From Pseudogemmobacter humi (GTDB taxonomy: Bacteria; Pseudomonadota; Alphaproteobacteria; Rhodobacterales; Rhodobacteraceae): a stretch of DNA of 64,000 bases. The notes under the pieces are model-generated. The model saw nothing but the letters and a program-made list of their open reading frames with translations, was not told the origin of the DNA and did not search any database. The stretch spans positions 1 to 64,000 of the forward strand of contig NZ_UXAW01000051.1 of assembly GCF_900609055.1 (NCBI RefSeq), written 5' to 3'. This document shows, in pieces, positions 26,782 to 35,558 of this stretch; position 1 is the first letter of the stretch, and every line of letters begins with the position of its first letter. The translations under genes and the position numbers were made by a program.

Positions 26782-29742
26782 TCAGACCGCCAGAGCGGCG
26801 GCGACCAGCGCGGTCTGCTCGGCCTTGTGGCGCGAAGCGAGACCCGTGGCAGGCGAGGCCGAGGCCACACGGCCCGCATAAGAGACGCGGGTTCCGGTGC
26901 CGCGGATTTTGGTCAGCAGCGTCTCCAGTTCGGGCTCGATGAAGAACCAGGCGCCCTGGTTCTTCGGCTCTTCCTGGCACCAGACGAAATCCGCATTCGG
27001 GAACCGGGTCAGTTCCAGCGTCAGCGCGACGGTCGGCACCGGATAAAGCTGCTCCACCCGCAGAAGGTAAACGTCGTCCAGCCCGCGCGCGTCGCGCTCG
27101 GCGAGCAGATCGTAATAGACCTTGCCCGAGCACAAAACCACGCGGCGGATCTGATCGTCGGCCTTCAGCTTCAGCTCGGAGTGGCCCTTCTGCGCATCGT
27201 CCCAGAGGACACGGTGGAAGGTCGACGTCTCGGTGAAATCCCCGGCATCCGAGATCGCCATCGGATGGCGCAAAAGCGATTTCGGCGTCATCAGGATCAG
27301 CGGCTTGCGATAGTCGCGGTGCATCTGCCGGCGCAGGATGTGGAAATAGTTCGCCGGCGTGGTGCAGTTCGCCACGATCCAGTTGTCCTCGGCCGAAAGC
27401 TGGAGGAAACGCTCCAGCCGCGCCGAGGAATGCTCGGGCCCCTGCCCCTCGAACCCGTGCGGCAGAAGCACCACAAGGCCCGACATGCGCAGCCATTTAC
27501 TCTCGCCCGAGTTGATGAACTGGTCGAACATGATCTGCGCGCCATTGGCGAAATCGCCGAACTGGGCTTCCCACAGCGTCAGCGCGTTCGGCTCGGACAG
27601 CGAATAGCCGTATTCAAACCCGAGCACCGCATATTCCGAGAGCATCGAGTCGATGACCTCGTAACGGGCCTGGCCCGGGCGGATGTGGTTCAGCGGATAG
27701 TAGCGCTCTTCGGTGTTCTGATCGACAAAGGCGGAATGGCGCTGGCTGAAGGTGCCGCGGGTGCAGTCCTGGCCCGAAAGGCGCACCGGGAAGCCCTCGG
27801 TCTGCAAGGATCCGAAGGCCAAAGCCTCGGCGGTGGCCCAGTCAAAGCCCCGGCCGGTCTCGAACATGGCCTTCTTGGCCTCAAGCTGGCGGGCGACGGT
27901 CTTGTGGATGTCGAACCCTTCCGGCACCCGGGTCAGCGCGGCGCCGATCTCGGCCATGGTCTCGGGTCTGATCCAGGTCTGGCCACGCTGGTAATCCTGG
28001 CCGCGGCGGTTCATCGACTTCCAGCGGCCGTCCAGCCAGTCGGCCTTGTTCGGCTTGAACTCTTTGCCGGCCTCGTATTCCTCGTTCAGCCGGGCCTGGA
28101 AGGCGGCCTTCATATCCTCGATCTCACCCTCGGGGATCAGCCCGTCGGCCACCAGACGGTCGGTGTAAAGCTGAAGTGTGGTCTTCTGCTTGCGGATGCT
28201 CTTGTACATCGCCGGATTGGTGAACATCGGCTCGTCGCCTTCGTTGTGACCGAAGCGGCGGTAGCAGAAGATGTCGATCACCACGTCCTTGTGGAACTTC
28301 TGGCGGAACTCGATCGCCACGCGCGCGGCATGGACCACGGCCTCGGGATCATCGCCGTTGACGTGGAAGATCGGCGCCTCGACCATCAGCGCGATATCGG
28401 TCGGATAGGGCGAGGTGCGGCTGAAATGCGGCGCCGTGGTGAAGCCGATCTGGTTGTTCACGATGATATGGAGGCAGCCGCCGGTGCGATGGCCCTTGAT
28501 GCCGGACAGCTGAAGGCATTCCGCCACCACGCCCTGGCCCGCGAAGGCCGCATCGCCATGCAGCAGGATCGGCAGCACCGCGGCGCGCTCGCTGGTATCG
28601 TTGAGCTGGTCCTGTTTGGCGCGCACCTTGCCCAGAACGACCGGGTTCACCGCCTCCAGATGCGAGGGGTTGGCGGTCAGCGACAGGTGGACGGTATTGC
28701 CGTCGAAAGTGCGGTCCGACGAGGCCCCGAGGTGATATTTCACATCGCCCGAACCATCGACATCCTCGGGCTTGTAGCTGCCGCCCTGGAATTCGTTGAA
28801 GATCGCCCGGTAGGGTTTGGCCAGCACATTTGCGAGGATGTTCAGCCGGCCGCGGTGCGGCATGCCGATCACGATATCGCGCACCCCGAGCTGGCCGCCG
28901 CGCTTGATGATCTGCTCCATCGCCGGGATCAGCGCCTCGCCGCCGTCAAGGCCGAAGCGCTTGGTGCCCATGTATTTGACGTGCAAGAACTTTTCGTAGC
29001 CCTCGGCCTCGACCAGCTTGTTGAGGATGGCGCGGCGGCCCTCGCGGGTGAAGGCGATTTCCTTGCCGTAGCCCTCGATCCGCTCTTTCAGCCAGGAGGC
29101 TTCCTCGGGGTTCGAGATATGCATGTATTGCAGCGCGAAGGTGCCGCAATAGGTGCGTTTCAGGATGTCGATGATCTGCCGCATCGAGGCATGGGTCAGG
29201 CCCAGCACGTTGTCGATGAAGATCGGCCGGTCCATGTCGGCCTCGGAAAAGCCGTAGGAGGCCGGGTCGAGTTCCGGGTGCGGCGTCTGCTCGCGCATGC
29301 CCAGCGGATCGAGATCGGCGACCAGATGGCCGCGGATCCGGTAGGCGCGGATGATCATCAGCGCGCGGATGGAATCGATCACCGCGCGCTGCAACTGGGC
29401 CTCGGTCAGATTGACGCCCTGTTCCGAGGCGCGGGCGGCGATCTTCGCCCCGGCGGCCTTGCCCTCTTTCGGGGCGGCCACGGGCCATTCGCCGGTCAGC
29501 GCGGCGGTCAGATCGTCGGTGGGCGCGGGCGGCCAGTCGATGCGCGCCCAGGACGGCCCCGAGGCGGCGCGGGCGGCATCCTGCTCGCTGTCGCCGAGGG
29601 CGCGGAAGAACTCGGCCCAGGCGGCATCGACGCTGTTCGGATCGGCCGCATAGCGGGCCTGGAGCTGGTCGATATATCCCGCATTGGCCCCGTCCATGAA
29701 GGAGGAGGCCTGGAATTGCGCATTGGGGGACTGGTCGGTCAT
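26782..29742 (-). CDS. sucA: 2-oxoglutarate dehydrogenase E1
   Basis: 986 aa thiamine-diphosphate enzyme that decarboxylates 2-oxoglutarate. The N-terminal E2-binding stretch SSFMDGANAGYIDQLQARY is conserved. Catalytic parts: FTREGRRAILNKLVEAEGYEKFL, GMPHRGRLNILANVLAKPYRAIF, HGDAAFAGQGVVAECLQLS (ThDP site region), GFEYGYSLSEPNALTLWEAQFGDFANGAQIMFDQFI, and VWCQEEPKNQGAWFFIEP near the end. It lies between sucD (232-bp gap) and sucB (94-bp gap). Confidence 0.98.
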   Translation of the reverse strand: MTDQSPNAQFQASSFMDGANAGYIDQLQARYAADPNSVDAAWAEFFRALGDSEQDAARAASGPSWARIDWPPAPTDDLTAALTGEWPVAAPKEGKAAGAKIAARASEQGVNLTEAQLQRAVIDSIRALMIIRAYRIRGHLVADLDPLGMREQTPHPELDPASYGFSEADMDRPIFIDNVLGLTHASMRQIIDILKRTYCGTFALQYMHISNPEEASWLKERIEGYGKEIAFTREGRRAILNKLVEAEGYEKFLHVKYMGTKRFGLDGGEALIPAMEQIIKRGGQLGVRDIVIGMPHRGRLNILANVLAKPYRAIFNEFQGGSYKPEDVDGSGDVKYHLGASSDRTFDGNTVHLSLTANPSHLEAVNPVVLGKVRAKQDQLNDTSERAAVLPILLHGDAAFAGQGVVAECLQLSGIKGHRTGGCLHIIVNNQIGFTTAPHFSRTSPYPTDIALMVEAPIFHVNGDDPEAVVHAARVAIEFRQKFHKDVVIDIFCYRRFGHNEGDEPMFTNPAMYKSIRKQKTTLQLYTDRLVADGLIPEGEIEDMKAAFQARLNEEYEAGKEFKPNKADWLDGRWKSMNRRGQDYQRGQTWIRPETMAEIGAALTRVPEGFDIHKTVARQLEAKKAMFETGRGFDWATAEALAFGSLQTEGFPVRLSGQDCTRGTFSQRHSAFVDQNTEERYYPLNHIRPGQARYEVIDSMLSEYAVLGFEYGYSLSEPNALTLWEAQFGDFANGAQIMFDQFINSGESKWLRMSGLVVLLPHGFEGQGPEHSSARLERFLQLSAEDNWIVANCTTPANYFHILRRQMHRDYRKPLILMTPKSLLRHPMAISDAGDFTETSTFHRVLWDDAQKGHSELKLKADDQIRRVVLCSGKVYYDLLAERDARGLDDVYLLRVEQLYPVPTVALTLELTRFPNADFVWCQEEPKNQGAWFFIEPELETLLTKIRGTGTRVSYAGRVASASPATGLASRHKAEQTALVAAALAV

Positions 29743-29974
29743 GGGGTTACCTCAGACGGAACGGGGCCGTATCGGTTGGATTGGGTCCGGGAAGGGGCAG
29801 AGACAGAAGAGACGGGCCGCCGGTCCGGTTCCCGGAGTCCGGCGGCGCGGCGCAGAGAAATGGCCGGAAGAGGGGCGGCGCGGAACGCAGTGGCTGTGCC
29901 GGGGCGAAGCGCCGCTCCGGGAGCCTCGCGGGCCGGGGAAGACCCGGCCGCTATGGCCCGCGCCGGTCCCATGG

Positions 29975-30859
29975 TCAGCCCTTAATCGCTTTCAGCACCG
30001 CCTCGCCCAGGGTGGCGGGGCTTTCGGCCACGATGATACCGGCGGATTTCATCGCCTCGATCTTCGATCCGGCATCGCCCTTGCCGCCGGCGACGATGGC
30101 GCCGGCATGGCCCATGCGGCGGCCCGGAGGCGCGGTGCGGCCGGCGATGAAGCCCGCGGTCGGCTTCCAGCGGCCCTTCTTCTTCTCGGAGGCGAGGAAT
30201 TCGGCGGCTTCCTCTTCGGCCGAGCCGCCGATCTCGCCGATCATGATGATCGAGGTGGTTTCCGGATCGGCAAGGAACATCTCCAGCACGTCGATATGCT
30301 CGGTGCCCTTGATCGGATCGCCGCCGATGCCCACGGCGGTGGACTGGCCAAGGCCCACATCGGTGGTCTGCTTCACCGCCTCATAGGTCAGCGTGCCCGA
30401 GCGCGACACCACGCCGACCGAGCCGCGCTTGAAGATCGAGCCCGGCATGATGCCGATCTTGCAGGCGTCGGGCGTCAGCACGCCGGGGCAGTTCGGCCCG
30501 ATCAGCCGCGATTTTGAGTTAATCAGCGCGCGCTTGACGCGCATCATGTCCAGAACCGGGATGCCCTCGGTGATGCAGACGATCAGCGGGATCCCGGCGT
30601 CGATCGCTTCCAGGATCGAATCCGCGGCGAAGGGCGGCGGCACGTAGATCGCGGTCGCATCGGCGCCGGTCTTCTCAACCGCGTCGTGGACGCTGTCGAA
30701 CACCGGCAGGCCCAGATGTTCCGAGCCGCCCTTGCCGGGGGTCACGCCGCCGACCATCTGTGTGCCATAGGCGATGGCCTGTTCGGTGTGGAACGTGCCC
30801 TGGCTGCCGGTGATGCCCTGGCAGATCACCCTGGTGTGCTTGTCGACGAGAACGGCCAT
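29975..30859 (-). CDS. sucD: succinyl-CoA synthetase alpha subunit
   Basis: 294 aa. The start [32 protein letters not shown] holds the CoA-binding Rossmann motif; [17 protein letters not shown] and [22 protein letters not shown] follow. The phosphorylated His lies in the region [22 protein letters not shown] (motif GHAGA). With SucC it makes ATP or GTP from succinyl-CoA. Unusually, two small genes for secreted proteins (30946-31116 and 31155-31715) separate it from sucC. Confidence 0.97.
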   Translation of the reverse strand: MAVLVDKHTRVICQGITGSQGTFHTEQAIAYGTQMVGGVTPGKGGSEHLGLPVFDSVHDAVEKTGADATAIYVPPPFAADSILEAIDAGIPLIVCITEGIPVLDMMRVKRALINSKSRLIGPNCPGVLTPDACKIGIMPGSIFKRGSVGVVSRSGTLTYEAVKQTTDVGLGQSTAVGIGGDPIKGTEHIDVLEMFLADPETTSIIMIGEIGGSAEEEAAEFLASEKKKGRWKPTAGFIAGRTAPPGRRMGHAGAIVAGGKGDAGSKIEAMKSAGIIVAESPATLGEAVLKAIKG

Positions 30860-30945
30860 CCGGGCCTCCTTGCAGAAAATGTCTCTTTCACCGGCCGCCC
30901 GGACCCGCCGTGCCGCCGCCTCTGTTCCGATCCGTCACCCGGCCC

Positions 30946-31116
30946 TTACGGGCAGGTGATGGTGATGTCGCGCCCGTCCGTGCGGCCCGATTGCGCCCAG
31001 GCCGACTGTTCGGCGCAGACCCGCCCGGGTTCGTTCAGATCCTCGGCCCCTGATCCGGCGCAGCCCGCAAGCGCGAGCAGCAGGGTCAGGGCCGGGGCGG
31101 CAAGGGCCATCCGCAT
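30946..31116 (-). CDS. small lipoprotein (56 aa)
   Basis: Starts MRMALAAPALTLLLALAGCAG: a lipoprotein signal with lipobox LAGC, so Cys19 is probably lipidated. The mature part is about 38 aa, with a Cys at the very end (ITITCP) and another in GRVCAEQSAWAQ, possibly a disulfide. An AACGAAGGACAAC ribosome binding site precedes the ATG. An ATG 14 codons upstream is possible but disrupts the signal layout. It lies between sucC and sucD on the same strand. Function unknown. Confidence 0.65.
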   Translation of the reverse strand: MRMALAAPALTLLLALAGCAGSGAEDLNEPGRVCAEQSAWAQSGRTDGRDITITCP

Positions 31117-31154
31117 GGGGTGTTGTCCTTCGTTACGGGTGATACTGTTGAACG

Positions 31155-31715
31155 TCATTCTGCTGTCTCCCAGCTGAAGCGGACACCGCTGCTGCCGGGC
31201 GTCTCGCAGACCGGGTCGTTGCCCGACGAGGTGAGTTCCGCCACCAGCCCGGGCTTCAGTTCGGTCAGCGGGCAGTCGCCGCCTGGCTGCTGCACCGGTT
31301 TCGACTGATATCCCGCCGCCGCGACCACGCCGTTCAGGACGATGCGCGCCGCGTCGGTGCCGGTGCCTTCGTCCAGCACCATGCAGAACCCGTCCACATC
31401 CTGGATCATCGCGAACTGGCGGCGGTCGGGGCCGGTGAACTCCACGACGCCCATTTCCGGCTCTGCGATCCGGTCCCATCCGGCGCCGGTGAAAATCGCA
31501 TCGGTCTTCGCGCTGTCGCCGTCACCCGCGAGGCAGGCGGCATAGGCAGCACCCAGCCGGGCCTGCGGATCGGAGCCGGCCAGATCCGCCAGCAGGGGAT
31601 CGAGGCCACCCGAGCCCTGGGCGCAGAGCGGCGCGGCGGCCAGCGCAGCCAGCAGCCCGAGGATGCCGCGCGCGGCCCCCTGACGCCCCTTGCTGCCGGT
31701 GACGCGCCGCATCAT
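31155..31715 (-). CDS. hypothetical secreted protein between sucC and sucD
   Basis: 186 aa. Residues 1-33 form a signal peptide (basic n-region, [17 protein letters not shown]). The mature protein has Cys at about 61, 111, 148 and 169, pairs that could form disulfides ([41 protein letters not shown]). It resembles small periplasmic Rhodobacteraceae proteins of unknown role. It starts 7 nt after the sucC stop and continues the operon. No family is recognised. Confidence 0.7.
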   Translation of the reverse strand: MMRRVTGSKGRQGAARGILGLLAALAAAPLCAQGSGGLDPLLADLAGSDPQARLGAAYAACLAGDGDSAKTDAIFTGAGWDRIAEPEMGVVEFTGPDRRQFAMIQDVDGFCMVLDEGTGTDAARIVLNGVVAAAGYQSKPVQQPGGDCPLTELKPGLVAELTSSGNDPVCETPGSSGVRFSWETAE

Positions 31716-31722
31716 GGCCCGC

Positions 31723-32916
31723 TCAGCCCTTTACCGCCCTGACGATCTTCTGCGCCGCATCCGACAGGTCGTCGGCGGCGATCACGTTCAGACCGCTGTC
31801 GTTGATGATCTTCTTGCCCAGTTCCACATTGGTGCCTTCCAGACGCACCACCAGCGGAACCTGGAGACCGACCTCTTTCACCGCGGCGATCACGCCCTCT
31901 GCGATGATGTCGCAGCGCATGATGCCGCCGAAGATGTTCACCAGGATGCCTTTGACGTTCGGGTCAGAGGTGATGATCTTGAAGGCCTCGGTCACCTTCT
32001 CTTTGGTGGCGCCGCCGCCCACGTCGAGGAAGTTGGCCGGTTCCGCGCCGTAGAGCTTGATGATGTCCATCGTCGCCATGGCAAGGCCCGCGCCGTTCAC
32101 CATGCAGCCGATCTCGCCATCCAGCGCGATGTAGTTCAGATCGAACTTCGACGCGGCGAGTTCTTTCGGGTCTTCCTCGGTCTCGTCGCGCAAAGCTGCG
32201 ATGTCGGGATGGCGGTAGATCGCATTGCCGTCGAAGCCCATCTTGGCGTCGAGCAGTTTCAGGCTGCCGTCCTTCAGCACGCAGAACGGGTTGATCTCCA
32301 GCATGTCCATGTCCTTGTCCATGAACAGCTTGTAGAGGTTCTTCACGATGCCGACGCATTGCTTGACCTGCGCGCCCTTCAGTTGCAGCGCGAAGGCGAC
32401 GCGGCGGCCGTGGAAATCCTGCAATCCGGTGGCCGGATCGACGGTGATCGTCAGGATCTTCTCGGGGGTCGAATGCGCGACCTCTTCGATATCCATCCCG
32501 CCCTCGGTCGAGGCGACGATCGAGACGCGGCTGGTCTTGCGGTCGATCAGCAGCGCCAGATACAACTCCCGCTCGATATCCGAACCGTCTTCGATATAGA
32601 TGCGGTTCACCTGCTTGCCGGCCGGGCCGGTCTGCACGGTCACAAGGGTGCGGCCCAGCATCTGGCGGGCGAATTCCGCGGCTTCCTCGACCGATTTCGC
32701 AAGGCGCACGCCGCCCTTCTCGCCGGCCTCGGCCTCAACGAACGAGCCCTTGCCGCGGCCCCCGGCGTGGATCTGCGACTTCACCACCCAGAGCGGTCCG
32801 TCCAGCTCGCCCGCCGCGGTCTTGGCCTCTTCGGCTTTCAGCACGACCCGCCCGTCGGAAACCGGGATGCCGTATGAGCGAAGAAGCGCCTTGGCCTGAT
32901 ATTCGTGGATGTTCAT
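31723..32916 (-). CDS. sucC: succinyl-CoA synthetase beta subunit
   Basis: 397 aa from [19 protein letters not shown], the invariant start (an ATG 21 codons upstream was rejected). ATP-grasp domain: [60 protein letters not shown]-terminal CoA-ligase part: [41 protein letters not shown] and [18 protein letters not shown]. First gene of the suc cluster; three palindromes at 33027-33075 lie upstream. Confidence 0.98.
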   Translation of the reverse strand: MNIHEYQAKALLRSYGIPVSDGRVVLKAEEAKTAAGELDGPLWVVKSQIHAGGRGKGSFVEAEAGEKGGVRLAKSVEEAAEFARQMLGRTLVTVQTGPAGKQVNRIYIEDGSDIERELYLALLIDRKTSRVSIVASTEGGMDIEEVAHSTPEKILTITVDPATGLQDFHGRRVAFALQLKGAQVKQCVGIVKNLYKLFMDKDMDMLEINPFCVLKDGSLKLLDAKMGFDGNAIYRHPDIAALRDETEEDPKELAASKFDLNYIALDGEIGCMVNGAGLAMATMDIIKLYGAEPANFLDVGGGATKEKVTEAFKIITSDPNVKGILVNIFGGIMRCDIIAEGVIAAVKEVGLQVPLVVRLEGTNVELGKKIINDSGLNVIAADDLSDAAQKIVRAVKG

Positions 32917-33026
32917 GGGGCGGTTCCGTATCCGGTGATGAATTCGGCGCTCTTCTGGCACGGAAATGCGCATAAGCAAAACAAAAGCACCGCCCCGGGG
33001 GCTTTCCCGGCGAAATTCCCCGCTTT

Positions 33027-33075
33027 GTGATCACGATTTTTCTGCGCGTGATCACAGTTGGAAAGCTGTGATCAC
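33027..33075 (-). promoter_or_regulatory. Array of three GTGATCAC palindromes upstream of sucC
   Basis: The 8-bp palindrome occurs at 33027-33034, 33048-33055 and 33068-33075, with start-to-start spacing of 21 and 20 bp, about two helical turns. Flanks are TT-GTGATCAC-G, GC-GTGATCAC-A and CT-GTGATCAC-T, so two of the three extend to near TGTGATCACA. The array is 110-160 bp before the sucC ATG and also 57 bp from the 3' end of the gene on the other side. It looks like a protein-binding array for control of the TCA cluster; the regulator is not identifiable from the sequence. Confidence 0.6.
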
Positions 33076-33131
33076 TTATGCCGGCGGCGGGTTTCCGAAA
33101 GGGTGATTCGCCCGCCGCCGGTCAGCAGCGG

Positions 33132-34337
33132 TCAGTTGAAGAATACCGCGAAAAGAACCGCTTCGCCCTGCATCAGCCGCTCGAAATCGCTCCATGCCTG
33201 GCCCGACATGATCCTGCCCTTTTCGGCATAGGGCAAAAGCGCCTCGCCCTGGATCATTCCCACCAGATCCACCGGCGGCGGATCGTCGAACAGTTTCTTC
33301 AGGCTGATCCCGGCCTCGGCGCCGTAGCGCCAGTGCGGCATCAGGATCTCGCCTTGCAGAAGTTGTTCGGCCTCGGCCAGCACGCCCTGCCAATGGGCGA
33401 TGGTCCCCGGCGGCAGCCGGATGCCAAGGGCCGAGGTCTGGCCCTCGTTCGGCACCCATTCGCGGTCGTCGTCGGTCTCGGCCATGACCAGGGTCCAGAA
33501 CCGGCGGTTGGCGGCGATCACCGCCTGAAAATCGGTGTAGGCGCTGGCGGCCAGGGCGGCGTCGGGCTTCTGTTCCAGAGCCTTGAGGATGATCGCGATC
33601 CGGTCGACCTGTTTGCCGAACATCATATCCCAGGCGTTCGGCGGCGGCGTGTCGCCCCAGAGCGCGTGCATCTGCTCCGTCGCGTTCAGAATGCGGTCTG
33701 CGGCTTCGGCCGGGCCATAGGCAAGCGCCAGTTTCGACAGGCCGCCCAGCAGATGGCTGTAGGCCTCCAGCCAGGCCGCGTCCGAGCCGTCGAAGCGGAT
33801 CACCACCTGGCCGGGCGCCGCCGCCCCCATGCCGCGCAGGCCGAGCGCGATTCCGGCGACCTCGGTCAGATCCTCGCCCGGATCGCGTGCGCCGTTCGCG
33901 TTGATGTCGAACCACAGATCGGCGAGGTCGATCTCCAGCCCGAAATCCCCGTCGATCCGGCCGAGGGGCTCGCGGGCGGCTTCCATCCGGTCTGAGACGC
34001 CTTGCAGCATCGCCTCCAGATCGGCGCCGGTGAAGGGGCGGGGCGAGGGATTGGCCGGGATCGGCAGCCGCAGGATCGGCAGTTCCGACCAGTCGGCTTC
34101 CAGCCCGGTCTGCCAGCGCAGTTGCAGCGCCTGCTCGATCCCGCCCAGGAACCGCAGCCCGGCGGCAGCGAACAACTCTTCCGGCGATGGCGCGGGCAGA
34201 TCCGAGAGCCGCGCTGCGGTGGCGGCGATCCCGCTCGTGCCGATCTCGCGCGAGAGGGCCAGAGGATCGGCCTGCCCCGAAGCGGGAAGGACGGCGAAGG
34301 CGGTGGCCAGAACGGGGGCCAGCAACAGGCGGCGCAT
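33132..34337 (-). CDS. hypothetical secreted protein with one EF-hand-like loop
   Basis: 401 aa. Signal peptide MRRLLLAPVLATAFAVLPASGQA. The mature part is largely helical and soluble. At about 140-150 it has WFDINANGARDPGED, a DxNxNGxxD calcium-loop pattern as seen in dockerin/EF-hand motifs, but only a single copy. The end is hydrophobic (GEAVLFAVFFN). No enzyme motif is recognised. It lies upstream of sucC on the same strand with the palindrome array between, so it is probably a separate unit. Confidence 0.7.
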   Translation of the reverse strand: MRRLLLAPVLATAFAVLPASGQADPLALSREIGTSGIAATAARLSDLPAPSPEELFAAAGLRFLGGIEQALQLRWQTGLEADWSELPILRLPIPANPSPRPFTGADLEAMLQGVSDRMEAAREPLGRIDGDFGLEIDLADLWFDINANGARDPGEDLTEVAGIALGLRGMGAAAPGQVVIRFDGSDAAWLEAYSHLLGGLSKLALAYGPAEAADRILNATEQMHALWGDTPPPNAWDMMFGKQVDRIAIILKALEQKPDAALAASAYTDFQAVIAANRRFWTLVMAETDDDREWVPNEGQTSALGIRLPPGTIAHWQGVLAEAEQLLQGEILMPHWRYGAEAGISLKKLFDDPPPVDLVGMIQGEALLPYAEKGRIMSGQAWSDFERLMQGEAVLFAVFFN

Positions 34338-34996
34338 GGGGAAACCTCACAGATGTATGGGATAAGGATGGTTGGCCCGCCCCCGCGGGTCAAGCCGGAC
34401 CCGAGGCAAGAAAATCCTCCCTCCCCGTAAGGGTGGCGGCGCCGGTTTGTGCGGCCCGGCCATTCCATCGCCTCCTGCGCGACCCGGAGCATGATGGCGG
34501 GATACTGCCGGGTCATGTTTCGTGAAACAGGGCTTTGACCGGCAAGGCGCCGGATCTTGCCGGTCAGGAGCAGGAACGCAGCCACCCCTCTTCCCGTCGG
34601 CCCCGGCCGTTTCACCGCCGAGGATGCCGCTTTCTTCGCCCGGCAGGCCGGGGTTGCGTCCACTCCCATGCGCAGAGCTTGCCTGAACATCTGGATTTCC
34701 GACAGGACACAGCGCAGGCCGGACCTCTTCTCACCCGATCCGGCGCGGTGGCGTCCTTGCCCCCTGCTCCTCCGCGCTCCGGCGCTGATCGCCGTTCTGG
34801 CCGGGCAGAAGGTAAAGCCCCCTGCAAGGTCGATCTGACGACTTTTCTGGCCGCGAACATGACAAGGAGGCCGGTTCCCGGCCCCGGGTTGCCCTTCGCA
34901 ACGCCACCGCCGATCCGTTTCGCACCGCGCGGCACGCCCGGCCCGGGGCGGAATAATCGCGCCGAAGTTTTCGTGAAGAAATCAATGCGCGAGGGG
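34338..34996. other. Intergenic stretch without a recognisable gene
   Basis: About 660 bp between a hypothetical gene and the tRNA-Lys promoter. Several frames are open because of high GC, but none has a ribosome binding site plus a protein-like composition, and no RNA fold or repeat was recognised. Short inverted repeats such as TGTTTCGTGAAACA (34518-34531) occur; this TTTCGTGAAA-type core could be a ParB parS-like half-site but it is a partial match only. Confidence 0.5.
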
Positions 34997-35025
34997 TTGA
35001 CGCTCTGACTCACCTTCCTTAAACG
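34997..35025 (+). promoter_or_regulatory. Sigma-70-type promoter of tRNA-Lys
   Basis: TTGACG (34997-35002) and TAAACG (35020-35025) are spaced 17 bp, and the mature tRNA starts 11 bp downstream. Good -35 element, moderate -10 element. Confidence 0.75.
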
Positions 35026-35035
35026 CTCTCGGCGT

Positions 35036-35111
35036 GGGCCCGTAGCTCAGTTGGTAGAGCAACTGACTTTTAATCAGTGGGTCACAGGTTCGAATCCTGT
35101 CGGGCTCACCA
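35036..35111 (+). tRNA. tRNA-Lys (anticodon TTT)
   Basis: A 76-nt cloverleaf: acceptor GGGCCCG pairing with CGGGCTC, D-arm GCTCAGTTGGTAGAGC, anticodon stem CTGAC..GTGGG-type with loop CTTTTAA (anticodon TTT), T-arm ACAGGTTCGAATCCTGT, and an encoded CCA end. It lies at the left border of the phosphonate gene island; tRNA genes are common integration sites, but no integrase gene and no duplicate of its 3' end were found in the window. Confidence 0.97.
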
Positions 35112-35246
35112 CTATTTTTCTGCAAAAACAGTCGCTTATAGGCGCACCGCAACGGGATCGGCGCATGTCGTGAACTGCGAAAATGTTTAGCGCAAGACTG
35201 TGCGGAACTGGCGAGCCAGCGCAATTCACTGACTCGCCCTGTATGA

Positions 35247-35522
35247 TCACGGATCAGGGCCCGGGCGCAGGCGCTTCCTGCACCATGCCCCGCCCTTCTT
35301 ACCCTGCCCGGCGTGAGCGTTCACTTCGTCAGGCCGCAGGATGTAACAGATGGGCGAATCCGAGTTGGCGCGGATGGTGATAACCCACCCGTCCGACCGC
35401 AGAGTCGCGATGTTGAGGCCGAGCGGGACTGTCGCCCGCTTGCTGAGCGCCACCTCGCGGACTGGCGAATAGCCGATGTCGAAGATGAGCCGGGCAAAGT
35501 CATACTGCTCGGAAGCCACCAA
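35247..35522 (-). CDS. possible small protein or gene remnant downstream of phnM
   Basis: 91 codons from a TTG start (VASEQYDFARLIFDIGY..), ending in a basic tail. The stretch VPLGLNIATLRSDGWVITI and ICYILRPDEVNAHAG look protein-like, but no ribosome binding site stands out and no family is recognised. It could be a fragment of a longer gene damaged when the phosphonate island entered beside tRNA-Lys. Confidence 0.35.
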   Translation of the reverse strand: MVASEQYDFARLIFDIGYSPVREVALSKRATVPLGLNIATLRSDGWVITIRANSDSPICYILRPDEVNAHAGQGKKGGAWCRKRLRPGPDP

Positions 35523-35558
35523 TCTCTCAGCGTGACAGGGGCGAGGACCAACGTGACT

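Noticed and set aside
29743-29974. Possible riboswitch in the sucA leader
   Set aside because: The 232-bp gap between sucD and sucA shows no recognisable conserved RNA motif by eye; covariance-model search would be needed.
34518-34531. TGTTTCGTGAAACA, resembling a parS centromere site
   Set aside because: The consensus parS is a 16-bp TGTTTCACGTGAAACA; this copy lacks the central AC pair, and no parA/parB is nearby. Too weak to call an origin-linked site.
35036-35111. tRNA-Lys as an attachment site with a repeated 3' end
   Set aside because: No second copy of the T-arm/acceptor sequence was seen at the right edge (about 53.9 kb) or elsewhere, and there is no integrase gene.
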